A DNA stretch of 64,000 bases from Nymphaea colorata (Eukaryota > Streptophyta > Magnoliopsida > Nymphaeales > Nymphaeaceae). Below are positions 53,672 to 64,000 of the stretch, in pieces (the first letter of the stretch is position 1; each line of letters starts with the position of its first letter). Below the pieces are notes generated by a model that saw nothing but the letters and a program-made list of their open reading frames with translations, did no database searches and was not told the origin of the DNA. The stretch covers positions 11,728,972 through 11,792,971 of the forward strand of contig NC_045146.1 of assembly GCF_008831285.2 (NCBI RefSeq), given 5' to 3'. A program made the translations under genes and the position numbers.

Positions 53672-56250
53672 CTACAGGCACAGCCGGATTCGTTTCTCTT
53701 CCTTGTTGCCATCGAGGGGTGGCATTTCTTCGGTGCCCGTCTCCGCAATGCACCTTCTGTATGGGACAAACCCCTTTCCGCTGCTTCTTATTCGATTAAA
53801 CAAACCAGAATTTCGACAACCAAATTTCCCCTCATTGGAGAAACTGAAACGGTCCTCCACGGCGCAACGTTCGCTTGCCGAAGATGTCCCTGAACCTGCT
53901 GGAGAACCTGTCTCCTTATTGTTGTTGTCCACTGCAGACATCGCCGAGTGGCGGGGTGCGCCGCCCAGATTAAGGTTGGCAACGCCTCCTGTTCCACAGG
54001 GCATCCCAGCATCGGTTGGATTACTTGGATCATTTGGAGCGGAGGACTGCATAAAGAAGGGGAAGTTTCCATATACAGCCCACCGTGGAGCAACAGCCAC
54101 CCCGTCGAGGTTCGGGTCCTTCTGTGGATATTGCAAGCAGTAAAACATTCGTGGAACGTCAGAATGCATTAAGTTCCAGGTGCTTTTGCACGAAGAATCT
54201 TTTACAGGGTCCTGCAGTAGTGATGATTTTTCAAGAGGAATTTGGGGCTGGCAAGTCAAATGGGTTTCAGTTTGAAAATTTTCATCCCTGGTGGAATTCT
54301 CCGCAGAATCTTCTTTCCCGAAAGCAGAAGCTGATGATTTTTGGTCTTCTGTCATGCTTGGTGTGGTTGCGGTGGCAGAAGGGCGCTGACCGTCGGTAAC
54401 AAAGACCGTCTTGCCAAAAAGTTTAAGGCTTGTTGCTTTAGTTTCCGACGACAATCTTTTGCTGGCACATCCATCATAAATTTCCATCGGCGGCACTACT
54501 ACTTCCGTTGCATTAGAAGTGCCCGAATCCACATTCTGGAAATCGTTATAGAAAAAAAAAAGGGAAATTAATTCATGATTGCAGGCTGAAAAATAAACAA
54601 AATCAAAATTGGAAAACTGCATGCATGTGGTGAGTACCGTGGACGGTTGATCCTGCGAGCTTGATTCATTAGACTTAGGAGCTGGTGAAGAAGATCCGTT
54701 GTATTCACCATGAACAGACGGGCCCAAAGGACTAAAATTGGCAGATGATGAAGATGATGAAGGAAACCCATTTTCTTGTTCAGAAAGCACCGAGGATGGT
54801 GGATTTGAGCCCTCAACAGATGAAACAGGTGACTGACAATTCACTTGGTTAGATTCATTCGGGTCAAAACCAGTTGCAGATGACGCTGATAATGGAGACC
54901 CGTTTTCTTGTTGGATGACTGACGAAAACGTCGCACTTGATCCCATGGCTGATGGGACTGACGGGTACCTGTTTTCCGGGAGGACAACTGACAACTCCTT
55001 CTTGCATATGTTTGTTAATTTGCGAGGATATGGGTGTGCGGGCTTTCTTTTTGGCCTAGGAGGAGGAATCTCTATGGCGTTAGAAGAGCCTGCCCCATTG
55101 CTGGCTGTCTCGCGAACAACCTGTTGTTGGAGGAAAAAGATGCATTAAGAAACATGCTAATGAAGTGAGACTCACTTAACAAGTGACAGGCACAGAGACC
55201 CGTTCTTGCCTTTTTTTTTTTCAGTCCTAGACTCACACGATAAAACATCAAGAAGATCTTTTGTATTTCACTATACAGCGAAGCAGACAATAATTGTTAG
55301 GGCATTAGACCTTGGTGAAGAATTTCTGAGCATGGCTTCGAATTTGAACAGCAGTCTTTGTTCCTATGTGCTCTGCAATTGAATCTTTCTAATTTAGAAA
55401 TGGATAAAAAAATTGCACCATGCATAAGCCTGAGAGACTGAGGACTACCTTCTATTTTTCTCCAGGCCCGACCATACAACTTTAGAGCCTCCAAAAATTT
55501 CTTATGCTCATCCTCTGTCCACCTCTCACGTTGTTTGGTGATTGTATAAGGTTTCCTCACCTGGTCGTTCAGATCAAACACTGTCAGATGTAGATACAAG
55601 AAATACGACCTCAACAGCGAAGAAACTTGCCGATAAAACAATGAAAGGCATCACAAGAATTCTGCAAGATCCAAACCTTAGGTACTTGGTCATCTCCCTG
55701 TGAATCAATCTCCCCTGGCTGAACCGCACTTATTGATAGTGGTATACTAACTTCAGGAAGCAAACTTTTGCTAGATGCGTCACTCGTTGCTGAACATATG
55801 GCGAAACTGTTTTCCTGCATTAAAACAAAGGCCATCAAACTCCATTATACAGAATTTCTAGCTTCTAGACAGGCAACCATAAGCCCCTACAAGACAGAGA
55901 ATTTACTTCGACTTGGATGAAAAGGTATAGGCTGTTTCAATTAACAGGCAGGCGCCATAGAATAAGCCTGGCCCCTGAGCTACCCGCCTGTGGTAGAGAA
56001 ATCTGGGGCGGCTCATTGAGACAGGACTGGCTTGGGCCAGAGCCAAACTAATCTCCATGAGCCTGAGATCAGTTTCAGTCACTGAATGACTTAAGGGACG
56101 TATTACGGCTCCCCTTCAATGACATGAAATTTCAGCAAAAGCCTCATCATCCAAATATTGTTCTTGATAACAAGATAGAAAAGAAGGAAAGAAACATCAA
56201 TCAGTAGCGCACGATAGTAAAAGGGAAGGACCGGATACCTGGACTCCCAT
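53672..56250 (-). CDS. REVEILLE1-like single-MYB (SHAQKFF) transcription factor, six coding exons
   Basis: Exons on the minus strand: 56250-56239, 55814-55677, 55560-55449, 55372-55311, 55120-54638, 54535-53672; in phase, 556 residues. Exon 1 encodes only MGVQ. The MYB repeat lies at about residues 51-108: VRKPYTITKQRERWTEDEHK, ALKLYGRAWRKIE, and HIGTKTAVQIRSHAQKFFTK. Directly after it comes the proline-rich PPPRPKRKPAHPYPRK (127-142), a hallmark of the CCA1/LHY/REVEILLE family. The C-terminus has SGKGFVPYRRCIAE and ends KRIRLCL, as in REVEILLE1/2/7. Such proteins bind the Evening Element AAAATATCT and tie the circadian clock to auxin and freezing responses. Which REVEILLE paralogue this is cannot be settled. 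Two Evening Elements lie upstream. The 102-base intron between the last exons stays open in frame. Confidence 0.94.
54536..54637 (-). other. In-phase, stop-free 102-nt intron (exitron-like) in REVEILLE-like gene
   Basis: The intron has donor GTACTC after CCGTCCACG and acceptor TTTCCAG before AATGTGGATTCG. It is 34 codons long and has no stop in the gene's frame, so a transcript that retains it still encodes a full protein with 34 hydrophobic and aromatic extra residues. Confidence 0.65.
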
Positions 56251-57716
56251 ATTTGCAGAATCCAAGCCGTAGTCTTTTATCTACCAAATCCCCAAAAAGC
56301 AGATCTCGGTGAACCTGCTCCTACTTAAAGGTGCAAGTATCCAAATAAAAGCTTCGGCGTCAGAACATTAATCCAGATTTTGTCTCAGAAACTATATTTC
56401 CGAGAGAAAGTTCTCGAACCAGCGCTAGATAGCCAATTCAACTCTTCTGTTGGAATTCGCAGAATGACCTTCCTCCAAAATGGAGCACACGATCCAAAAA
56501 AATTCCCTGTTTGAGCTGAATTTCTTTTCAAATGTCCAACTCCTCTGATTTTGCTAAAATCTCTCTTCACGAACAATCCACTGTGCCTTCAGAAAACTTT
56601 TAAAAGAAGGAACGAAGAAGACGAAGCCAAGATCTCAATCAAAACACCAAATTTGCAACACTTCCTCTTCTTGCAAAAAATTCGACGACAATAATGCACA
56701 ATAACAGCAATCTACGAGGAGGGTTTTCCTTTTTTCTTCTTTTTGCTTTTTTCTTCTTGCTGCCTGAAGCTTTACAACGGAACGCACCCCAACAACGACC
56801 AAATCAAACACAGAGGATTTCAAAAACATCAAAAGCACGAACCACGCTCCAAAGTAGCAAATTCACTCTCAGAAGACCACCCAAGATGAAAATTCTCTAA
56901 AATGATCAAATTTCGTTTGGAAACACTTCGAGCCTGCCGTCAGAGAACATCCGCACCACAGATTCCCACACAGTACAGCTCCACGAAAAGAAATTCAAAG
57001 CACATGCACCAAAGACGAAATCCCAAAAGAACCAAAAAAGTAAGCTCCAAGATGAGCAAAAAATCTCGGTACAGCACCTCCTTTCGCCAAATAGAAACAC
57101 CGAAACTCAAAAAGGTTCACAAACACCCACTAGTACAACCCAGCAAAAACAAACCCCCAAGAGAAGCTCACGGTATCAACTCCGGAACGGAACGCCTCCC
57201 AGAAACACGGGTCCACCGAAAACGCGCTCCCACCGGTCGGCAAAAACCAGCAGCTCAAAAGGATCACCGAAGAAAAGCGAGGGCGCTACTCCTCAGGGAT
57301 CGCCGGAGCCACACCTTCAAAGAGCGAAAAATCGAGAGGAGGAGAGGTTCCGATTCTCGGGAAGAGGGAGAGGAGAGAAAAAAAAAGCTTCCCTCTCGAA
57401 AACAATCAACCGCCAGGAAGACCTCCCAACGACAGGAGAGTAGCTGGATGAGTGGAAGAGAAGGAAAAGTACCTCAAGTTCCCCTCGATTCACAGCCACA
57501 AACACTGGAGCGAGCCCTCCGATCACCGAGAAAAAGCATCGCGAGAGCGAGAAAAACAGAACGAGAGAGACAGAAAGAGCCTCAAAGAAGAAAAGCAGGA
57601 GGAGAAGGAAAGATGAAGGGGGGATGAGAAAGGAGTGCGCCACGTCGGCAGGCCCTTTTTTCCGGGGTTCGAGAGAATTCGGCGGTCTTGTGGCTGCTGT
57701 TGGACAATACCACCGA

Positions 57717-57722
57717 CACGTG
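57717..57722. promoter_or_regulatory. G-box CACGTG (in ACACGTGGC)
   Basis: A perfect palindromic G-box with the flanks of an abscisic-acid-response-type element, about 1.47 kb above the REVEILLE-like start codon. bHLH (PIF) and bZIP factors bind such sites. Confidence 0.5.
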
Positions 57723-58055
57723 GCGTTACCTCGTGGGTCCTCCCACAAGCGCCAAATTTGTGGGCGCGAGCTCGCAATCCCGCCCGCGGCGAGAAAGAGA
57801 ACGAACGGGTCGAGTCCGCCAACCAACCTCCTTCGGGTTGGATCCCGTAGCATGTCATATCCATATCCAAATACTAGATCGATTTAGCAGTTTCACCATG
57901 CAAAACTTTGACTTGGGTTGGATCTTTTTATCCGATCCGGTCTCAAAGACGGGTAAAGTTTTCGGGTTCTCTGCCCTGATCCGGGTCCGACAGGGGAAGC
58001 CGATGGAGGGGACAGAAGGGGTAATAAGGCGAAAAGCGAGAGGCTGTGGAGGGGG

Positions 58056-58064
58056 AAAATATCT
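58056..58064 (+). promoter_or_regulatory. Evening Element AAAATATCT (proximal copy)
   Basis: A perfect nine-base Evening Element, the site bound by CCA1, LHY and REVEILLE MYB proteins, about 1.8 kb upstream of the REVEILLE-like ATG. With a leader of more than 1 kb it would be within a few hundred bases of the transcription start. Confidence 0.6.
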
Positions 58065-58256
58065 AGGGGCGCACAAAGAGAAGGGGGGAGGGCGGAGAGC
58101 CACGAGATTTGGATCAAAAGGGGAAGGAGGGCAGACTTTCTGCACTTTTTGGCCACGTCAGATTTTTTTTCTTTTCTTTTAATTAAAGCGCGGAGGCTGA
58201 AGTGAAGGCCTCTCCGCCACTCGAATTTCCGGACAATTTTCTGTCCTCCGTTTATT

Positions 58257-58265
58257 AAAATATCT
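58257..58265 (+). promoter_or_regulatory. Evening Element AAAATATCT (distal copy)
   Basis: A second perfect copy in the same orientation, 201 bases from the first. Paired Evening Elements strengthen evening-phased expression in known clock genes. Confidence 0.6.
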
Positions 58266-61200
58266 GGCCTTCCTTCTTCATCTTCTTATGGTCCACCTTT
58301 TCTTTTCTTTCCGTCAGAATTTTTTCTTTATTAGTCGTCTGCCCTTTCTTCCCCCCAAAATTTCGTGGCCACATCTTCGATGACAAGTGGTTGGTCGTCG
58401 AATGACGGTTTTGTCCTCACCTAATTTTCTCTCTGGGCAGGCGTCGACGTGTGGCCGTCGATTGGCTACGCAATTTTTTTTTGACGCTTTGGGAGAGAGA
58501 GAGAGAGAGCTCGCAGCTGTCACCCGGAGCGTATCGTGCGTGGATTCGGGGCGGGCTCTTTGGATTTGGGATTCGTACTTCGTGGCACCTTCCTTCCGGA
58601 ATCGATGGACTTGGATCCGATTTAATTCGTGGCGGAATGGATCGGTAAGTAAGTTTTATTTATTTATTTTTAAAGATAATTATTACGCGAGATACTTGCC
58701 TGGGTGGGGGTGGGCACCACATTGCGCTTTGATCGAATATAGGTCTTCGCCGATGTGATGGAAACCTGAAAAAAGGGCCTTCTCTTTTTGGCAGATGAAT
58801 TTAAGCAATCAGCAGCGGGAAAGTAATCAGATACGACTGATATATTATAATAGAATGCATTTCGCTCCAGCTTAAGTAGTAATGCCCGTCTATTTCAACT
58901 ACTTCAAATAATTTATTTTATGTTCATGATTTTTTTGTTGGCAAACAAACAAGTTCTTTGCCTTTTTCTTTACTTTTAATGCAAGTATTTCGATGTTTAA
59001 TAATAAAATTTTGAATTAAAAACAAATTCGGTTATGTTATAAACGAAATTAGTAGGAACTGAAATTTAGATCAATAATTGAACCACTCAGATCAGATGCC
59101 TTGAGATCATTATCTTTTGTGCATTTAGTGGTCCAAAACTCGATATATCTGCTTCGAGATACTATACCTGCACCGGATCTTGGGATTTGTACGAGACGAA
59201 GCTTTTCTAATGTCTCGTTACCAAAACAATACCAGATCTCAACAACAGATATTGGGTCCGATCTAAAGCTAGTAACCTGGACATACGAGCCATCCATATG
59301 CTAAATAAAAGGTTCTGATAGGCATCACAGATCGGAACATTCTTATTGAACATAAAAAAAGATCCAATAAGATCTGGACCCAGAACCATTGCCAATTAAG
59401 ACTGGAACCATTTTCAAGTGTCCCAGGGATCAGCAGCTGGCTTTGCTCTATTAATATAAATCCAGATCTTGATCCACCAAGTTGCGTTTCTTGTAATTAC
59501 AGAAGCTGGAGCCGAACCCTCCAACCGTGCCAATAAATGCTCCAAGTTTCGATTTCTGGCCTTCCTCCCACTGAGTTACGTTTCTGGATAAAGGGATGCA
59601 CTTAAGTGGGTCAGACTCAGGTCCAGGTCTAGGATTCAACAACTCTAACTTAATCGGATCTCTCTTTGTCTCAAAGATCTTAAGTTCGTGTGCTCTATAG
59701 AATGCAGCCACTCCAATTCCCCATCTGGGGTTAATATTGATGGACCAGAATATTAGTTCACATCATGAACAACAACAGAAAGAGAAAAAAGGAAGATTGA
59801 ATCATAAAATGTAACTAAAGGTAGCGATGTTACTACATGTTCAGGATATTGCCAACACCAGAAATAGTCCTTTGTTGGGATCTTATGAGTCAGGCAGGGC
59901 CCAATGTCTGCCCAGCTAACACAATCAAGACTCTTTCATAAATGAAAGATGAAAAGTAGGGAGTCATCTTCATCAATAATACTATAGGGAATTATGAACT
60001 TGAAGAAGGTTTTTAGTCATCTTCATTAATATTACAGCCCTTTACATGTGAAATATTGGACACAATTGCATTACATATCGATGGCACTCATTATTAGCCC
60101 ATGTTCTGTGCAAGTGCGTGTTGTGGGAAGCCCCCCACCATGAGCTTCGCTTTTTGTGGAAAAAGCCTTGAGACTTCGCGAGTGCGTGTTCTGCCAGTAT
60201 AAGATGAGACGTCTATTTATTTTAGAGAGGAACACGTTGCATGATAAGAAGTATTACAAATGCGATAACGACGCAAGAGAAATAAAAATACAAGATAACA
60301 ACGAATGGATAAACGATACACCTCATCTCCATAGAGACATGGCTCCAAGAGTTTATGCGTCGTTAACTATGCTTATAATAAGGCATGCCGAGTCACCGCC
60401 CTTCACATTTAGCTTTGTCAGCAGAACTTTTACTTTCCTCAACATGTTCGATTGTTTGGATGACTTTTTTTCTTTTTTTTGGGGTATAGTAGTTGTCCTC
60501 CACATGCCAAGTTAATCAAACATCACCTTGGTGAAATTACAGCGAGGGAACACTTAATCTGGCAATCAAAACATGCCCTTTAGCTGGTCAATAAGATAAT
60601 ATTCCTTCATTTTACAGTAACCTGCTTACAATGAAAAAACTAAACTTCGAAAGCCATATTCTAATCGTAATGGAAGAATAAAAATAAATCATTTAACTTT
60701 AACTTTAAAGCAAAAATAACGTAAAAATAATGAGAAAAATGCAAAAAAGCGAAAAATTCATTTTTTGATTTTTTAATGGAAAAAAACGGTTTTTTTTTCA
60801 TTTAAAAAAAAAAACATTTTTATGGAGTGTTTTTCGGAGAAAAATTGGCTAAAATGATTCTAACCATCTGAATCGTAGGAACAGAGGATCATTCAATTGT
60901 ATACATGAGGAGCAGTGAAAAAATGATGTTTGACTCACCATTTGCCAAAATAAATAAAAGCTAGTCGAGTGTTGTATGTCATATACAAAAATTCCACAGA
61001 ACAATATAGCTTGGTATTTATATATACCAACTCCGGGTCTAAAAAGATCAAACCTTTCATAAAAATCTATTGAAAGATGTTCTTTCACTTAGAGCTGCCG
61101 ATGTGCACTTTCATACATTGAGGCTGTCACGGCAGAAAAAGAAAAAGATAGCAACAATTATGGAACTTAAAGAATATATTTCCAGTGATTCACCTGAACC

Positions 61201-63352
61201 TTATGAACAATTATGAAAAATGTATAGTTATGCCAAGTTTGATAAAACGCCGAATCTGTCTAAACTTTAAAAAATCAAAGCTGTACGTTGCTATTTTTTT
61301 TTCACCCCAATTTAAGGAAAAAAAAAAAAGAAAAAAGAAAAAATTGGTGGCACCTGAGAAGCCATTCTATCCTCAAATATTACACTTTAAAATTGCAAAT
61401 GACTTGATACAGAGAACGGCAGCCCGATTCTCATGGCCATCATTCTTTTCTGCAACACGAAACTAAAATAAATGTACAAAACTGGATCTAATGCAATATA
61501 ATCTAAAGAATTTCACTACATCTTTTAATTCATTTCATAAATTTTCTCCTTAATTTCCTGTACTGTAGTTCACCATTTCTCAAAGCCCCACACTGGATTT
61601 GATTTTTCTCTGGAAGAAGGATCCAGGAGAAAGAGGGACCTTTGAGAAACCACATTGGGTGGGCATGACATGATCGTTGAGAATAGAACAATTTCAACAT
61701 CCTGTTAGTATCTTGGCCTTGTCTTCATAAGCAGTAATCCAAACTCCATGTTCCCCAAAGTAATAATCTATTCCTCTTCATAACAAGCTGCCAAGAGACA
61801 GGACAAACCCTTAGTCCATTATGTGATCTGTGCCCTACTATTCCGGTGATTCCATGGTTCAGATCTGGACAAGCCAAATAAACCGGAAGCTTAGTGCTTA
61901 TCGCTAAAAGGATAAAATGCCAGTACCAGATCGGACCCGTCTGTAACCCTATCCAATACGTACTGATCCTATTAAGAACGGTATTAGACGGGTTTGGCTC
62001 AGATCACCTGCATGATATGATAATCTGGAAACCCTCCCGCCTGAGTGAGAGGCCGAACACTCCTCCTTTCTTTCCTCTGCCGTTTGAGTCCAAAGCTGCT
62101 TCAGAACTTTGATGGTACACCCATCAACTAGAGTTTTGTGCTTAGCAACGCGAGTTTGCAGTACTGGAACTTAATGCCCACAAAAAATCAAATTGCCAAT
62201 GCGACTTTCACCGTTTAGACCAACTATGCTGAGTCCCTTGGAGATTTTGCGAGTCCGTCACCAAAAAAGATTGGTATCTATACACAATTGACAAATGAAA
62301 GGGGCTAAAGGCACAATTACATGCACTCAAAGTGTGAAAACATGAAGATAAATTTCCCACATATGAAACCAGATCCTCTTCATGACGGGGGTAGCCTATG
62401 CGTTTTATTTCACTGCATCTAACTAGATCGATCATATACACACAAAAAAAGTATTCATACTTGTACCTACGTTCAAAACCTTTGTCCAAATAAATGCATG
62501 GGCCAGCATCTACGAATGATCGAATCGAATACATGTACACAAGTTCCATTTCATATTTGGTACGAACAAAAGGTGACTGCAATTTTAGCTGCAGTTGAAT
62601 ATGGTCCAGATCTGACTCACTCTCTAATTAAGGCCAGTTTGCGTCCACACAAACGCCATGTAGCCCCCAAATCTCATTGATGAGTAATTAGTCTTGACAT
62701 ACTTTTTATTTTCTTTTCCCTAAAAATCTTTTTGAAATATATCGGTACATGGAAAACCTGAAAAGATCAATAAAATAGTTATGTCGTAGTAAAACACTGT
62801 AGAAAAGCTGCCCTTTTATGCCATTGTTCTGTGCGGTAGAATAAGTTCAATAAGACTTAATGTGATTTGGCCATGAAATTGTATTAAAATGCTTGCTTAC
62901 ATGATCTGGACCTATAAGACCAGCTCTCCAACTCTACCCATAACAGTTTATAATTAATTTTGATCAAATTTAATTGGTCCCAATTGAGCTAGAATAATCA
63001 TAAACGTGCATGATATGTTATGCCTAAACATAGCAAAGAGGTTATAGAAACAATGTCAGAAAGAAATGGTCAATCTGATGTTCGAATGTCTAGATCGTGG
63101 ATTTGTATCACGAGGCCCTCAAAGGTCTCGACTGCACATTTGGACGATACAAACTTTAATGCTAAAAACTCGGTTTCAAGCATGGTTTCAGCCTGCAGGA
63201 TCTGATTCACAACCGGAATTTGGATCGAGAATTTTCTGGACATCCCAGATCTCTTTCTTCTTCCTAATGGTCTTAAGCAATTGTAGTCAGAAGTTCAAGA
63301 CTTTCAGATGGAGACGCTCTCGGTAACCGACCTAAAAGAGAAAGAATCAACT

Positions 63353-63406
63353 GGTTAATAATCTTCGATCGCTCCAATGGGTTAATAATCTTCGATCGCT
63401 CCAATG
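63353..63406. repeat. 27-bp tandem duplication next to GC-rich element
   Basis: GGTTAATAATCTTCGATCGC followed by TCCAATG occurs at 63353 and 63380 with no change over most of the unit. Confidence 0.9.
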
Positions 63407-63470
63407 TGTTGGATGATGGTTCGATATGGTCCAGTGAGATATGCAACCAAGCAACTCAAAAGTTGGCAGT

Positions 63471-63890
63471 AAGCAGTAAGAAACTGGCAACGGGCTGGGC
63501 CCAGCCCGATCGGACCCGGGTCCAGGCCGGGGAAAACCTGGCCCGGGCCGGACCCGATAGGCCGGCCCGGCGGCGGCCTGGCCCAGCCCGGCTCATGCTC
63601 TCCCTCCCTCTCCCTCTCCACTCCACTCCTGACTCCCCGCTCTCCCTCCCGCTGCCCCTCCGCTCTCCCTTCTCCCTCTATGCTCCCCCTCTCCCTCTAT
63701 GCTCCTGCTCCCGCTCCCCCTTTCCCTCTCTGCTCCCATTCCCCATCTCCCTCTCCCTCCTCCTCCGTCTCCCTCCCCCTCCTCCTCCTCCTCCATTAGA
63801 CTCTCAGAGCGCGACGGGAGGGCGGGGAAAGGGGCAGGACCGGGCCGGATCGGGCCGGCCCGGCCCAATGCCCAGGCCTAATTACTGCTT
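63471..63890. mobile_element. Non-autonomous DNA transposon-like element with GC-rich termini (hAT-like)
   Basis: The ends form an imperfect inverted repeat of about 32 bases: AAGCAGTAA at 63471-63479 faces its complement at 63882-63890, and CTGGCAACGGGCTGGGCC at 63484 faces CCTGGGCATTGGGCCGGGCC read inward from 63876. Many GGGCC/GGCCCGG words lie beneath each end, as in plant hAT-type non-autonomous elements. The middle (63596-63795) is a C/T-rich low-complexity tract. No target-site duplication is obvious and no transposase is encoded. Confidence 0.55.
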
Positions 63891-64000
63891 CAAGTACTCT
63901 CACCTTGACAGCTTCAACAGATTTTCTATGTCAAGTTAGAGAACCATTTTGTGTTATAGTGAAGTGACATGAGCAAACTGGGATTGTCGATATACATGTA

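Larger units (their letters stand above)
56251..58300 (-). promoter_or_regulatory. Leader and promoter region of the REVEILLE-like gene
   Basis: The region from 56251 to about 57620 is purine-rich on the plus strand (pyrimidine-rich on the coding strand), as is common for plant 5' leaders, and may include a leader intron: an acceptor-like TTTGGTAG lies 42 bases above the ATG. Upstream of it the DNA has a G-box (57717-57722), further ACGT cores (for example in GGCCACGTCAG near 58152), and two Evening Elements. One AAAAATCT CCA1-binding-site word is at 57059-57066 inside the presumed leader. The transcription start is not defined. Confidence 0.55.
58301..64000. other. Gene-poor right end with dispersed-repeat-like DNA
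   Basis: No gene is supported. AT-rich DNA with many poly-A/T runs (for example 60780-60830 and 61310-61340) alternates with stretches rich in GGATC/CAGATCTG words at 59040-59700, 61830-62110 and 63060-63330 that look like related dispersed non-coding repeats. A 27-bp tandem duplication and a GC-rich inverted-repeat element lie at the end. Confidence 0.5.

Noticed and set aside
56902-57627. A 241-codon plus-strand frame rich in Arg, Lys and Ser
   Set aside because: Its composition follows the purine-rich strand of the REVEILLE leader; it has no domain and is antisense to the presumed leader.
60156-60515. A 119-codon plus-strand frame
   Set aside because: No recognised motif, AT-rich repeat-like surroundings, and no splice or homology support.
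63406-63939. A 177-codon proline/serine/arginine-rich frame at the right end
   Set aside because: It is produced by the GC-rich termini and C/T-rich core of the inverted-repeat element and not by a gene.

Overview
The window is plant nuclear DNA. It holds interrupted genes with GT-AG introns, AT-rich introns and intergenic DNA, plant-only families (alpha-expansin, PRAF-type PH/RCC1/FYVE/BRX protein, REVEILLE MYB) and a eukaryotic tRNA-Leu. The plant is an angiosperm by gene content; I cannot name the species.

Layout, left to right. (1) 1-750, minus strand: 5' part of a short-chain dehydrogenase/reductase cut by the window edge. (2) 2009-7911, minus: an 11-exon gene, including a 14-nt microexon, for a secreted protein resembling Fe/B12 (TroA-like) periplasmic-binding proteins. 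(3) 9716-13548, minus: a six-exon Abitram (FAM206A/Simiate) homologue whose exon 4 has an in-frame stop and no usable splice donor. (4) 14192-14271, minus: tRNA-Leu(AAG). (5) 14623-17757, minus: an EXPA13-type alpha-expansin, head-to-head with (6) 19572-28064, plus: the autophagy gene ATG5 in eight exons, with a decayed LINE fragment in intron 6. (7) 28065-39193: a long gene-poor spacer with two long TA microsatellites. (8) 39194-48635, plus: a nine-exon PRAF-type gene. (9) 48636-53671: convergent spacer with one GC-richer anonymous block. (10) 53672-56250, minus: a REVEILLE1-like clock MYB gene, with two perfect Evening Elements and a G-box in its upstream DNA. (11) 58300-64000: no gene seen; a GC-rich element with terminal inverted repeats, hAT-like in character, lies near the right end.

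The genes do not form a pathway or operon; this is an ordinary eukaryotic neighbourhood of unrelated genes. I rebuilt exon structures by hand from splice signals, reading-frame phase and remembered family conservation, so boundaries are predictions, although every complete model closes in phase. I see no CRISPR, phage, island or obviously new multi-gene system. The points most worth checking are the damaged Abitram exon, the microexon in the periplasmic-binding-like gene, the clock elements upstream of the REVEILLE gene, and an in-phase intron without stops inside it.
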